Origin: Lamellibrachia columna
Lineage: Eukaryota; Annelida; Polychaeta; Sabellida; Siboglinidae
Assembly: GCA_963662155.1 (NCBI GenBank)
Contig: OY759264.1
Span: forward strand, 10,679,931 to 10,743,930
Direction: 5' to 3'
DNA: 64,000 nt
Shown here: piece by piece, positions 50,001 to 56,129 of the stretch
Layout of the letters: every line of letters begins with the position of its first letter
How positions within the stretch are numbered: the first letter of the stretch is position 1
Position numbers and translations under genes: made by a program
The notes under the pieces: model-generated
Told to the model about the DNA's origin: nothing
What the model saw: only the letters and a program-made list of their open reading frames with translations
Database searches by the model: none

Positions 50001-53000
50001 TCCCATCTCGGTCGTGGTCTTTTCTCACTGATTATATATAATTACAGATGATCTCAAAACGATATACGGTGAAATCCTGCCTTAGTGGGCACCTGCCCAT
50101 AATGGACACCTGCCTATAACGGGCATTTTTTAAAGTCCTGAATGACTTCCTATTAGTTAGTACTATCCGCTAACTGTCCATAGCGGACATCTGGCCAATG
50201 TGGATAACGGATGGTATTTGGACCCAACCATTCATAGTCACCCTATCGCTTGCGGACAGCTCAAAGTGCATTGACAATCCTGCGAGTCGGCTAGCTGAGC
50301 CATGGCAGATACGCACACATTTCACTACGTATATATTATGTGTAATACCATCTGCATAATGTAGTCAATAAATAAAAGAAATTTGGTCCAAATAATTGAT
50401 TGTAAGTTTGTCTTCAGGCTACAACGAATGTTGTTGAAAACCAACCGCCATATTGTGCGACTGACGTCACACGATGTTGCCGTTTTTATAACAATGGTAT
50501 TAATGGTATACATATAAGAATTATTATAAATGTGAAATATGTGTTTATTGTATTTTAATAATATTCCGAATATCCTTGGTAAAGTTTTCGGCGGCTGGAG
50601 TTTCCCGAAATGCATCATTCCAGAATTGTCATATCTACGAAGACGAACGCACTGGCTTTGCAACTCAATGTTGACTTGATAAAAGCAGCAGCATATCAGC
50701 CAATAATTCACAGTCAGCCCACCGCCTGTGAGCAGTTCAAAGTGCATTGCTAATCAGTCAAACAGGGTCACCATGAGCAGTCTAAATAGTCACACCTTGG
50801 CTTCTTTTGGCCAGCAATTGCATATCACCTTTTCCTGGGGCAGTGATTGATTTCATTGATTTAAAGCGTTCAACGAGTGGCTGGAATCCAGTTCGATGTG
50901 TTTTGTCTGAAACTTGCCTGGTCAAAAATATTTTGTCTCCAACTTGCCCGGTCCAAAGTATTTTGTCTCAACTTGCCTGGTACAAAGTATTTTGTCTCAA
51001 CTTGCCTGGTCCAAAGTATTTTGTCTGAATCTTGCCCCGTCAAAAATATTTTATAAAACCCGAATTAGTGACATACCAATATCTAGTGTCAAAATGTGTC
51101 GACAGCATTGTCTAGTAAAGTGACATTTGTTGCGTGACTTCCACGTGCAGGGAAGAACGGGAGTATGAGCAGAGAAGAGGGGATGACCGAGACAGATCGG
51201 GAGGCAGTGCCTGGAGGCCTGTAGTGAAGGAAGGAGGGTGGAGGGAGCGGACAAGACTGAGGGAGGAGAGCTGGAAGCGACCAGAGTTCCGGTAAGTGAA
51301 TGCGACAGGGCCCAAGCAGGTGGATTCACTTTGTGTTGTGTGTAAACAAGGCAGATGTTGTGGTCTGTTGATGAGGGTGTTGGTTAGTTGGCTCATTTGA
51401 CGTATTCGACCTATTAAGTGTACATGCCCTAATTAGTGTACACCACTTTTTTATTAGTAGGATCCATTGTAATTTGAATATTGTGGAACAACTGAAAAGT
51501 ATTGCCATCTAGTGTTAAACAGTTGGCACCACTTTTCAGTTGTTGCACATTAGTCACCATGGGTGTTAGACAGTTACTTTATTGTATAAAAAAGAAAATT
51601 TTTGTGTATGCTTATAAAAACAAATTCGTTGACATTTTTTCATGACCCAATTTTTTTTCGAGCATAGGTCAAAGTCATATACTATAACTTGTTGTGTTGA
51701 GAAAATATGGGTTTACATGAGTTGATGCTGTCGCATGCAATCAGTGTGCGGCTTAACTGTCCCGTGAAATGGAAATTATCCTATTTTGAAGTTTTGCCAT
51801 GTACGATGTGAAACTGCCTTGACCTGTCCTTTTCTGATGTGTGTGTCGTTGAGATCGTTTGTACCAACGGTGGATTTGCGAGGCTTTGTGTTTATGGGAT
51901 GATGATCATGCACCGCTTGATTTCAGGCACGACGAGCCCGAATCTGATAGGGACGAACCAAGGCGCGACGTGGGTGCTCGAGATATTCGGTTAGATGAAC
52001 AACCACAGCGCGAAATGGGTGCCCGGGATGTTCAATTGGATGAACCAAGGAGAGATTTTGGGGCCCGAGACGTCCGATTGGATGAGCCAAAACGGGATTT
52101 TGGAGCACGGGACGTTCGATTGGATGAACCGAAGCGAGATTTTGGTGCCCGAGATGTTCGACTGGATGAGCAACCAAGGAGGGATTTTGGAGCACGAGAC
52201 GTCCGATTGGACGAACCAAGGGGCGATTTTGGGGTGCGAGACGTCCGATTGGACGAACCTAGACGTGGAATGGGAAGTCGAGACATCCGATTAGACGAAG
52301 ACAGCAGTTGGCGTTCGGCACCTCGAGAGGACCGTTCTCGCGGGGACCGTGATTGGTCGGATCGCGGACCACCCAGGGGGGATGATTATGATCGTCGTGA
52401 TCGAGGCCGTGACACTGAAGATCGAGGATGGCGCGACGGGGACCACCAAGGGACGACCGTGGCCCTCCGAGGGAAGACCGCTGGGGTGCACCCCCATCTC
52501 GCGACGGTTGGCGTGGTGACGATCGTCGTGGTGACGATCGTCGTGACATGCCTGCTCGTGACGGTTGGCGTGACCGTGTGGCGCCACAGGACGACCGTGA
52601 CAGCTGGCGCAGTGATAGGAGAGTGCTGCCACCTCGTGAAGATCGCGATGAAGAGCGTGGTGGTGGAGCTTGGAGGGGTGGTGGGCATGATCGAGAGAGG
52701 GGCGCTGATGACTGGCGTGGTGGTGGGGGTGGTGGTGGGGGTCGTTGGGGCGATGAGCGTCGTGGACCTCCTAGGGATGAGCGTGGACCATCCAGGGATG
52801 AACGTGGACCTCCGAGGGATGAGCATGGACCTCCTAGGGATGAGCGTGGACCATCCAGGGATGAACGTGGACCTCCGAGGGATGAACGTGGACCTCCGAG
52901 GGATGAGCGTGGACCTCCGAGGGATGAACGAGGGCCACCAAGGGAAGAGCGTAGACCATTTAGAGAAGAGCGCGGACCACCAACGGATGATGCTGGTCCA

Positions 53001-54015
53001 CCAAGGAATGATTGGAGAGATAGGGGTAAGGAGACTTGTAATTACGACAATATCTGAGTTGCTGCTTTCTGGTTATGCTGCTGTATAAATAAAAAACATT
53101 ATTTTATGGTTAAAATTTATAATTTTATTTGAGAAAATGTTAAATGTTTTATTATATGATTAAATTTAATAATTTGTTGTCTATTTGAGAAATTATCTAC
53201 ATTTTATTTAATGATTATAGTTAATAATTTATTGTTTTATTCGAGTATTTTGAAAATGAGTAGTGAAAAAAGATTTTTTTTTTTTTTTTACTTTTTAGTT
53301 AAAGTAACTGTGGTTTGCCAAGAGACAAATTCTTGTTTGGTGGTACATGTTCAAGTGTCGGTGGGAGGGGGGTATATGAAATGTGTTGTATTTTATGCAT
53401 ATGCAATAAAAAAATTATACATGATACATTTGCTGAAGATTAGTTGTTACATAAATTGTGATTGGTCCACTGAACATTGGCAGTGAACTAATCTCAGCTA
53501 ATGTAACAAGCAAGTCCCTGGTCTGTATATAGGTGATTAAAGTTCTTCCGCTATAATATTTCATTGATTAATGAACTGACTAGAAACATATCAAGGGGTT
53601 ATTGGGGCATTCCGTCTCAGATCAACCAGCACCCAAAATTTACCAATTAATCCACATGTCAATATAACCGCTCATGTCAAACCATAGGGCTGTAACTCAG
53701 ATAGTTTCTGAGTTATGTGAAAGTTGAAATTCCAATTTATTTTATATGAAAGGCAGGTACAGTGCCTGTGTAGTACCATATTTAGATTCCCTATTTAAAT
53801 GGCTTCATGTTGAAAAAATACTTTGGATGGACGCATTTTGTGTTTTTAACAAATCAACAGATTACAACACAATATCAAACCCTACAGCTGATTGTACTAC
53901 CTAGTCCATCTCTAGTCAGAAAATTATGTAAAAAACTTTTGAATACATAATTCAAAATTATATGTACTTAAGTCATTCCATGTGAAATCAACCAATGGTC
54001 AAAGCGTTGATGTCT

Positions 54016-54075
<60 letters not shown>

Positions 54076-55029
54076 CAGGCATTGTACCTGCCTTTCATAT
54101 AAAAACATTTTTGGCTGCTGATTATAGGCCACTTGTCACTGTGTACCAACTTTGGAGATCAGTATCTCATAAACTAGATATGTAGGTGTGTTATTGATCC
54201 AAATAAGAATCATTTGTGTTGTAACATTTTGTATTGTTCAAATATGGGTCTAACATCACTCGTTGGTTAATTTTCTTACACAAAAACACCATTTCAATGA
54301 CAGATTGTGCAAGAACTAATATACAGATGTGGAACTATAGTATGTTACTATTTACATATGGAGAATAAGCATTATAGGTATAAGTAGATCACAACATGAT
54401 TTCCAAAAATTGGCAGAGATCAGTCTGAAATTTTTTAAATGATCATAACTCAGAAATTATTCTAGCTACAGTCCTATGGTTCAACATGTGTGGTCGCATT
54501 GACCAGTGTATTAATTGGTAAAATTATGGTTGAATTAAAAAATTTGAGTGCAACAAGGTTTTCTTGTTTTGATTAATTTTATACAGAATGCCCCATTGTA
54601 AAAGCAATTGGTTTGCAAGGGGTGGGACTAGACACATTTGTGCTTGTGAAGCTGAAGGAGAAAGTGACACGTTTGTTTTGTTTCAGGATTAAAAGAAAGG
54701 GCCTCAGCTGCCCCACCAAAGGAGAAAGGTAAGACTTGACCATGAATGATTTAGTGTGTACCAGCAGTTCTCCTTTTTGGGAGATTTAATTGTATTATAA
54801 GGTCTTTTTGAATAATTCTAATGACTTCCTGTCTATGGAATTGGTGGAAGTGAGGGTCAGTTAGAGCGCTGGACTGTCGATCGAGAGCACGTTGGAGTCC
54901 ACAAACTCCTGTTCATTTCTGTTTGTGAACACTGGTCCACTCAAGTCTGTTCACAGTGTTCTCTTCTTTTCAGCTGCCCCCACTGGTAGTGAGCCCGACG
55001 AGGACGGATGGACAACCGTACAGCGTTAG
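20048..55029 (+). CDS. EIF3A: Eukaryotic translation initiation factor 3 subunit A, 22 exons
   Basis: eIF3a is the large scaffold subunit of eIF3, which sits on the 40S ribosomal subunit in the cytoplasm and helps load initiator tRNA and mRNA. Joining exons at GT/AG borders with phases that all agree gives about 1321 residues (human is 1382). It starts [16 protein letters not shown] and ends [10 protein letters not shown]. Residues about 1-310 are the helical N-terminal part. About 315-500 is the PCI domain, which binds eIF3c. About 540-900 is a charged, coiled-coil spectrin-like stretch. About 920-1290 is an Arg/Asp-rich repeat domain. Exon 20 needs one extra base near 52437 to keep frame. 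Introns carry most of the transposons and repeats listed here. Confidence 0.97.
20563..21401. mobile_element. hAT-like nonautonomous element with 8-bp target duplication
   Basis: The ends are inverted repeats, CAGGTCTGGGTCCAGTT and the complement of AATTGGACCCAGCCCTG, of the CAGGGCTGGG type known from hAT elements. They are flanked by GTCTGAGG (20555-20562) and GTCCGAGG (21402-21409), an 8-bp target duplication with one mismatch. The interior is AT-rich and codes for no transposase. It lies in EIF3A intron 1. Confidence 0.75.
21619..21809 (+). CDS. EIF3A: EIF3A exon 2
   Basis: It continues in phase from exon 1 (GAG split G/AG) and encodes [18 protein letters not shown] through YKNICQQ, among the best conserved stretches of eIF3a. 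Borders are TGTAG acceptor and CAG/GTATGT donor. Confidence 0.95.
21845..21995 (+). mobile_element. tRNA-derived SINE fragment
   Basis: Internal RNA polymerase III-type boxes are visible: an A-box-like TGGTGGTTAGAGCACC and a B box GGTTCGAGTCC, with a tRNA-like loop between. It continues into a non-tRNA tail (GAAGCGTGGGCAATTTTGACC) shared in outline with the SINE near 60.8 kb. It is 36 bp after exon 2, so not a free tRNA gene. Confidence 0.75.
22591..22727 (+). CDS. EIF3A: EIF3A exon 3
   Basis: It encodes [21 protein letters not shown] to DLDVIQTPE in phase 0 and ends with two bases of an Asn codon before GTAGGC. The product parallels human eIF3a residues just after the first conserved helix bundle. 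Confidence 0.93.
23048..23211 (+). CDS. EIF3A: EIF3A exon 4
   Basis: It encodes [19 protein letters not shown] and [19 protein letters not shown], highly conserved in eIF3a. The donor is ATGG/GTGAGT in phase 1. Confidence 0.95.
23575..23633 (+). CDS. EIF3A: EIF3A exon 5
   Basis: A 59-base exon encoding [20 protein letters not shown], with TTTCAG acceptor and AAC/GTAAGT donor. Too short to stand out by itself, but it joins exons 4 and 6 exactly. Confidence 0.93.
23955..24095 (+). CDS. EIF3A: EIF3A exon 6
   Basis: It encodes [20 protein letters not shown] through [14 protein letters not shown] in phase 0. The donor is CAG/GTAGGT. Confidence 0.95.
24330..24580. repeat. Interspersed repeat D, copy 1
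   Basis: GGAACAACTGAAAAGTGTCG, GTTAAACAGTTGGCACCACTT, GCTTATAA(G/A)AACA and TTGACATTTTTTCATGNCNCAATTTTTTTT occur in the same order at about 51400-51660. The front part contains a copy of ATATTCGACCTATTA, the complement of the motif that starts the 45-bp minisatellite. Intron 6. Confidence 0.75.
24616..24825 (+). repeat. Interspersed repeat B, copy 1 (hairpin-bearing, about 205 bp)
   Basis: This is one of three copies of a well-conserved block in EIF3A introns, all in the gene's orientation. The core GTGTCAGATGGGTCA ... TGACCAGT(T/G)GANNTCTGACAC folds into a stem (GTGTCAGA/TCTGACAC plus GGTCA/TGACC). Outer parts (GTGTGACTGCC...; GCAGCACTT...CTGCACAC) are roughly complementary too. It could be a foldback transposon or a structured RNA. 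Confidence 0.8.
25138..25346 (+). CDS. EIF3A: EIF3A exon 7
   Basis: It encodes [18 protein letters not shown] and [19 protein letters not shown] to TPEELQR, ending with two bases of an Arg codon before GTATAG. This leads into the PCI domain. Confidence 0.95.
26643..26814 (+). CDS. EIF3A: EIF3A exon 8
   Basis: It completes the split Arg codon and encodes [15 protein letters not shown], then a [20 protein letters not shown] segment matching the family. The start of the PCI domain lies here. The donor is CTC/GTAAGT. Confidence 0.95.
27395..27598 (+). repeat. Interspersed repeat B, copy 2
   Basis: Nearly identical to the block in intron 6 over about 200 bp, with the inner stem GTGTCAGA/TCTGACAC intact. 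Intron 8, same orientation. Confidence 0.8.
28112..28312 (+). repeat. Interspersed repeat B, copy 3
   Basis: Third copy of the hairpin-bearing block, about 500 bp after copy 2 in the same intron. Differences from the other copies fall mainly in the loop and the outer tail; the stem arms are unchanged. Confidence 0.8.
28606..28739 (+). repeat. Interspersed repeat A, single copy
   Basis: Contains the family landmarks GATAGCCCTCTAAAGGC, TTTGTGGTGTCACGGGGGGCTTAGAACAA and GTCTACATGTGA...GTTCCATATGAAATGTCA. Diverged relative to the tandem copies of intron 11. Intron 8. Confidence 0.8.
28766..29010 (-). repeat. Interspersed repeat C, copy 1
   Basis: GTTGTTGCTCTCCT(C/T)TGTC...GGGTGAGGC.GGCATTGAT with the following TCNNTGATCCCGTTTCACTGTC is shared with blocks at about 31478 and 49853. 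Minus-strand translations of the other two copies share [10 protein letters not shown], suggesting decayed transposon coding sequence. Intron 8. Confidence 0.6.
29220..29288. repeat. AT dinucleotide-rich tract
   Basis: Runs of ATATAT interrupted by TTTATAG and ATCT. Intron 8. Confidence 0.85.
29576..29767 (+). CDS. EIF3A: EIF3A exon 9
   Basis: It encodes [20 protein letters not shown] and [20 protein letters not shown] to ITRLLKQ, the middle of the PCI domain. It is a few residues shorter than human in the loop before YVSALQ. The donor is CAG/GTCAGT. Confidence 0.95.
30040..30296 (+). repeat. Interspersed repeat A with extended 5' part
   Basis: The family A core (from 30163) is preceded by ACTCACTGAGTTGAATAAATC...TTTTACCTTGGGAAGAAGC, and this whole 255-bp block recurs at 38728-38981 with few differences. 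Intron 9. Confidence 0.85.
30430..30610 (+). mobile_element. tRNA-derived SINE
   Basis: A-box-like AGCTCAGTGGTTAGAACAC and B-box-like GGTTCAGATCC are spaced as in a tRNA. A body follows with a C run, GACTGTATAAATGAGTACCTGG, and an A-rich end (GAAAAAAAAA). Intron 9. Confidence 0.75.
30816..30932 (+). CDS. EIF3A: EIF3A exon 10
   Basis: It encodes [20 protein letters not shown] to NVARQLRLQ, the winged-helix end of the PCI domain, in phase 0. The donor is CAG/GTGGGT. Confidence 0.95.
31240..31425 (+). CDS. EIF3A: EIF3A exon 11
   Basis: It encodes [36 protein letters not shown] and LIKPTELQ, finishing the PCI domain. The downstream intron is about 5.8 kb and holds the tandem repeat and the intact transposon. 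Confidence 0.95.
31476..31660 (-). repeat. Interspersed repeat C, copy 2
   Basis: Shares GTTGCTCTCCTTTGTC..TGAAATCTGGG.TGAGGCTG and CACTGATCCTGTTTCACTGTC with the other two copies. On the minus strand it reads [11 protein letters not shown]...[10 protein letters not shown]. Intron 11. Confidence 0.6.
31784..33230 (+). repeat. Tandem repeat, three units of about 486 bp (repeat A family)
   Basis: Units begin at GATAGCCC near 31784, 32271 and 32757 and are almost identical, including the spacer ending GAATGAAAGTTAAGATA. A fourth, partial unit resumes at 37021 after a transposon insertion. Each starts with the 140-bp family A core found singly elsewhere in this gene. The near identity implies recent amplification. 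Confidence 0.93.
33231..37020 (-). mobile_element. Intact Kolobok-like DNA transposon with TTAA target duplication
   Basis: The element is flanked by TTAA at 33227-33230 and 37021-37024. Neighbouring tandem units show the unfilled site GAAAGTTAAGATAG, so the borders are exact. The ends are GGGGAGACAC and the complement GGTGAGACAC (one mismatch). It encodes an uninterrupted two-exon transposase on the minus strand. The left 830 bp are noncoding and contain two related motifs (CTTCCAGAGTG...TTTTCGTTGTCAA). TTAA target sites with GG-type ends and a Mutator-related DDE transposase fit the Kolobok superfamily. Confidence 0.88.
34063..36481 (-). CDS. Kolobok/Mutator-like transposase, two exons, apparently intact
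   Basis: Exon 1 (36481-36019, start MASNDQN; an in-frame ATG at 36517 is also possible) ends TSG/GTAAGT. Exon 2 (35666-34063) follows a TTCATAG acceptor in phase, giving about 690 residues without stops. Exon 1 is low-complexity, Ser/Thr/Ala-rich with a basic RRKLALL. Exon 2 numbered from its first Met has CPHC (15-18) and CNSC (42-45), probably a zinc ribbon. The DDE core follows: D154 in [12 protein letters not shown]254/D256 in GDGDSKAY, CxxH at C280-H283 in [11 protein letters not shown], and E419 in NGNESLHS. The tail is basic. It would cut and paste the element. Confidence 0.88.
37025..37170 (+). repeat. Partial fourth unit of the 486-bp tandem repeat
   Basis: It continues the tandem array directly after the transposon (GATAGATAGCCCTCTAAAGG...). 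It carries only the family A core and then diverges at ACATGTAATAAAACC, matching the 3' flank of the copy near 38.98 kb. Confidence 0.9.
37251..37388 (+). CDS. EIF3A: EIF3A exon 12
   Basis: It encodes [20 protein letters not shown] and [20 protein letters not shown] to VQR, the start of the charged helical region. The donor is AGG/GTGAGG in phase 0. Confidence 0.95.
37893..38102 (+). CDS. EIF3A: EIF3A exon 13
   Basis: It encodes a Glu/Arg/Lys-rich coiled-coil stretch ([20 protein letters not shown] to [13 protein letters not shown]) matching the family's spectrin-like region. The donor is GAG/GTGAGT. Confidence 0.95.
38108..38402 (+). repeat. G-rich minisatellite right after exon 13
   Basis: Units of roughly 36-45 bp of the type GGGAGAGTTGGGAGGTAGGAGGGAGTAGT are repeated about seven times. 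The array begins a few bases after the splice donor. The transcript strand has dense GGG runs able to form G-quadruplexes. The complementary strand gives a long Pro/Leu/Ser-rich open frame, which is an artefact. Confidence 0.9.
38571..38675 (+). CDS. EIF3A: EIF3A exon 14
   Basis: It encodes [20 protein letters not shown] to LKSQEKK in phase 0, matching the conserved [16 protein letters not shown] motif of eIF3a. Confidence 0.95.
38725..38983 (+). repeat. Interspersed repeat A with extended 5' part, copy 2
   Basis: Close match to the block at 30040-30296, including the CACTGAGTTGAATAAATC front and the GATAGCCC core. Intron 14, again in the gene's orientation. Confidence 0.85.
39480..39593 (+). 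CDS. EIF3A: EIF3A exon 15
   Basis: It encodes [19 protein letters not shown] to FWEQQEQER in phase 0, matching the conserved ERAKRLEEIPLI segment of the family. Confidence 0.94.
39960..40260. repeat. Degenerate minisatellite, unit about 60 bp
   Basis: Alternating GTATCATTAGACAGAANCNCATCGTGAAAC and GTATCATTAGATAGAACGCCACTCTAAAAC modules repeat about five times with drift. Intron 15. Confidence 0.75.
40486..40608 (+). CDS. EIF3A: EIF3A exon 16
   Basis: It encodes [20 protein letters not shown] to RMSDFK in phase 0, part of the charged helical region. It is less conserved than its neighbours but fits phase and composition. The donor is AAG/GTGGGT. Confidence 0.92.
40678..42586 (-). mobile_element. 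Deletion derivative of a Kolobok-like TTAA transposon
   Basis: TTAA flanks both sides (40674-40677 and 42587-42590). The inverted ends are long and almost perfect: GGCCACACACGGCAGGT followed by (A/G)AA. Part of the end (ACACGGCAG.TGAAA) and interior motifs (CCCCCGTTTCCATGG.AACAAACAAAATG; GAGAAAACNGCCGTCAAAG) are shared with the intact element at 33-37 kb. It should be mobilised only by a transposase supplied in trans. It lies in EIF3A intron 16. Confidence 0.85.
41833..42102 (-). pseudogene. Transposase remnant: both protein ends, catalytic core missing
   Basis: The 89-codon frame includes MASNKSNHR, like the MASNDQN start of the intact transposase, and ends [12 protein letters not shown], like its [10 protein letters not shown] end. 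The whole DDE region between is absent. This is the signature of internal deletion. It may be chance that the frame stays open. Confidence 0.75.
43112..46022 (-). mobile_element. CR1-like LINE, best-preserved copy
   Basis: Runs on the minus strand from just before the endonuclease to the 3' tail with tandem AAATCTTGTT. It is truncated at the 5' end compared with the copy at 13.8-16.9 kb. Overall similarity to that copy is very high, with a single obvious disabling change in the coding region. It lies in EIF3A intron 16, antisense to the gene. Confidence 0.92.
43210..45919 (-). pseudogene. CR1 ORF2 (endonuclease + reverse transcriptase), one frameshift
   Basis: The first part (45919-45518) is the endonuclease start: [41 protein letters not shown]. 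It breaks at NSLEHRD because two bases present in the other copy (CTAGAGAGCAC) are missing near 45534. The second part (open 45426-43210, 738 codons) holds DHNQIHFD, then the RT with [30 protein letters not shown] and FADDT, then the C-terminal [16 protein letters not shown] region. CR1 ORF2 proteins nick target DNA and reverse-transcribe the element's RNA. Confidence 0.9.
46790..48428 (+). repeat. 45-bp minisatellite, about 36 copies, each with an acceptor-like motif
   Basis: The unit TTAATAGGTCGAGTACAGTA then TCTTGTGGTCCTTCCTTCTAGTTTC is repeated with very few variants (A/T in GG(A/T)CC; TTTC or TTCC at the end). Being 45 bp long it leaves an open frame of 487 codons, a repeat of about [15 protein letters not shown], with no ATG start. 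Each unit has CCTTCCTTCTAG, a pyrimidine tract plus AG. The array ends about 45 bp before exon 17 of EIF3A. Confidence 0.95.
48472..48625 (+). CDS. EIF3A: EIF3A exon 17
   Basis: It encodes [20 protein letters not shown] to HDEELKR, charged helical region. The acceptor is GTTGTGTTCAG, just past the 45-bp array; the donor is GAC/GTACGT in phase 1, which joins exon 18 as Gln. Confidence 0.93.
49683..49848 (+). CDS. EIF3A: EIF3A exon 18
   Basis: It encodes [15 protein letters not shown] and [19 protein letters not shown] to KDEESRR, the Glu/Arg-rich coiled coil. The donor is CG/GTAAGT. Confidence 0.93.
49853..50035 (-). repeat. Interspersed repeat C, copy 3
   Basis: Begins only a few bases after the exon 18 donor (GTTGTTGCTCTCCTTTGTCCC) and shares its order of blocks with the copies in introns 8 and 11. 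The minus strand reads [16 protein letters not shown]. Confidence 0.6.
50068..50300. mobile_element. Possible pogo/Tigger-type transposon remnant
   Basis: GGTGAAATCCTGCCTTAGTGGGCACCTGCC with repeated ATGGACACC / ACGGGCA / GCGGACA words resembles the termini of pogo-like elements. No transposase is seen and no partner end is clear. Intron 18. Confidence 0.35.
50890..51058. repeat. Tandem repeat, unit about 30 bp, five to six copies
   Basis: AAAGTATTTTGTCTCAACTTGCCTGGTCC and variants follow one another. Intron 18. Confidence 0.85.
51151..51291 (+). CDS. EIF3A: EIF3A exon 19
   Basis: It encodes [33 protein letters not shown] and SWKRPEF, entering the Arg/Asp/Trp-rich C-terminal domain. Both junction codons are Arg split CG/G. 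Confidence 0.92.
51398..51660. repeat. Interspersed repeat D, copy 2
   Basis: Matches the block in intron 6. Its first 45 bases (ATTCGACCTATTAAGTGTACATGCCCTAATTAG) are the complement of the sequence just before the 45-bp minisatellite at 46785-46830. Confidence 0.75.
51927..53025 (+). CDS. EIF3A: EIF3A exon 20, repeat-rich C-terminal domain, apparent 1-base loss
   Basis: The exon enters in one frame and encodes about eight copies of a 14-residue unit ([14 protein letters not shown]). It leaves in another frame with [10 protein letters not shown] and some twelve copies of a 7-residue unit (DERGPPR) and ends DWRDRG. Only the second frame joins exons 21-22 and the conserved end [10 protein letters not shown]. 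The switch must lie between 52418 and 52441. Adding one G to the run in GACGGGGACC restores DGGPPRDD. A sequencing or assembly error is more likely than a true mutation in an essential gene. Human eIF3a has a comparable but different repeat (DDDRGPRRG). Confidence 0.88.
53604..54594. mobile_element. Element with long imperfect inverted repeats
   Basis: GGGGCATTCCGTCTCAGATC and roughly 150 bases after it (through ACCAATTAAT, ACCATAGGGCTGTA and TTTCTGAGTTATG) recur as the complement at the right end, finishing AGAATGCCCC. The interior has a (GCAC)n tract. No transposase is visible. It occupies most of EIF3A intron 20. Confidence 0.65.
54016..54077. repeat. (GCAC)n microsatellite
   Basis: About fifteen GCAC units without interruption, inside the inverted-repeat element. 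Confidence 0.95.
54687..54728 (+). CDS. EIF3A: EIF3A exon 21
   Basis: A 42-base exon coding [13 protein letters not shown] with TTTCAG acceptor and AAAG/GTAAGA donor. Phase joins exon 20 (Gly split G/GA) and exon 22 (Ala split G/CT). Confidence 0.88.
54848..54965 (+). mobile_element. tRNA-derived SINE remnant
   Basis: GGTCAGTTAGAGCGCTGGACTGTCGATCGAGAGCACGTTGGAGTCC has the outline of the tRNA-like head of the SINE near 60.8 kb, with decayed A and B boxes. Intron 21. Confidence 0.55.
54974..55029 (+). CDS. EIF3A: EIF3A exon 22 (terminal)
   Basis: It encodes [17 protein letters not shown] and a TAG stop. The DEDGWTTV end is diagnostic for eIF3a and fixes the frame of the preceding exons. Confidence 0.95.
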
Positions 55030-55535
55030 GAGTCTCGTATTATGAAGTACATTGATGGATGTCGATCTTCAAGGATTAGGTCACCTTGAGTGAACCATTG
55101 CTGGTTGTGTTTGTCACAAGTTGTCGGAAGTTTGTTTTATTTTTTCCGTTGCACGTAATATTTACAAATTATTTACAAATTATACTAACGCGTAGCCTTG
55201 TTGGGATGTTTTACGAAAAACGCGATAATGGATATCTTAGTTTGTCATTCCCAAGACATTCGGTTGTCTACACAAGAAGTTACGGCCTACTGGGCCCGAG
55301 ATGAAACATGTTAATGGCACCATCTGAAGTAGACGTTACTATGTTGAATGTAGTGTTACCATTGGCGTAGTTAGCTTTGTTTTCGAGATAAAACTTGTGC
55401 TATTGCCTGTGCGCTTTGCATCAAAACAAAAAAATTTGCATTTGCTGCATGCTTTGCACCAAAACAGAAAAACTGTCATGTGATTGACATATTATATTAT
55501 TAGACAAATAAAAGTGGAGGACATTTCTTCTTGTG
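55030..55535 (+). terminator. EIF3A: EIF3A 3' UTR with polyadenylation signal
   Basis: The first AATAAA after the stop with a GT/T-rich stretch behind it is at 55507-55512 (followed by TTCTTCTTGTGTC), so the transcript probably ends near 55530. No other gene intervenes. Confidence 0.6.
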
Positions 55536-55605
55536 TCGATATGAATCTTTTCAGAAGAGACATAGGCATTTGCATTGGCAGGTCATGGTAAGTCAGAGAA
55601 CTTGA

Positions 55606-55940
55606 GGGGCGACATCCCACATGAATTCACATTTTTTTTACAAAATTACTGAATATGTGTTTACACTGTATTCTGATAGCTTTGTATATCTACTATCTAT
55701 ACAGTTAACTTTTTTTAGCAGTTATATACCTCTAAATCACTTTTATTCATGAATAAAGCATGCCTCTATTAAGTAGTAAAACCCGTTTTTAATCTTTGAT
55801 GGGCATTTGCAAAAAACATTGAAAGAATTACATCGATACCTGAATTGGAGGAGTTACAATGTTTCATCTTTGTTTGGGCTAAAACAGTTGCATCTGCTAT
55901 GCAATTAAAACTAAATCCTATCCAGGTGGGGTGCCTCCCC
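55606..55940. mobile_element. Miniature TTAA element related to the Kolobok-like family
   Basis: Ends GGGGCGACATCCCACATG and the complement GGGGAGGCACCCCACCTG are inverted repeats like those of the intact element (GGGGAGACAC). Flanks are TTGA and TTAA. The interior CCTCTAAATCACTTTTATTCATGAATAAA matches the subterminal part of the 1909-bp derivative. It lies between EIF3A and BRD8. Confidence 0.7.
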
Positions 55941-56129
55941 TTAAAATATCAAGTTGTGTATGAACCGGGAAGTAATGTCTCGCTCTACAAACACACATAC
56001 ATCAGCTGCTGGCAAGAACTGCTCTGATACTGGAGTAAGCGCCATGAGCACCTTGTGTATACCGGCAACTAAATAAGACATTATTGTACATGGGCATAGT
56101 CGAACAAAGAACCTTGTGAAGACTACAAA

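Noticed and set aside
52441..53088. Continuation of the first frame of exon 20 (Val/Gly/Met-rich tail)
   Set aside because: Its composition is unlike eIF3a, and only the other frame reaches the conserved C-terminus through exons 21 and 22.
53982..54185. Open frame with repeated ARTHARTH
   Set aside because: Translation of the (GCAC)n microsatellite.
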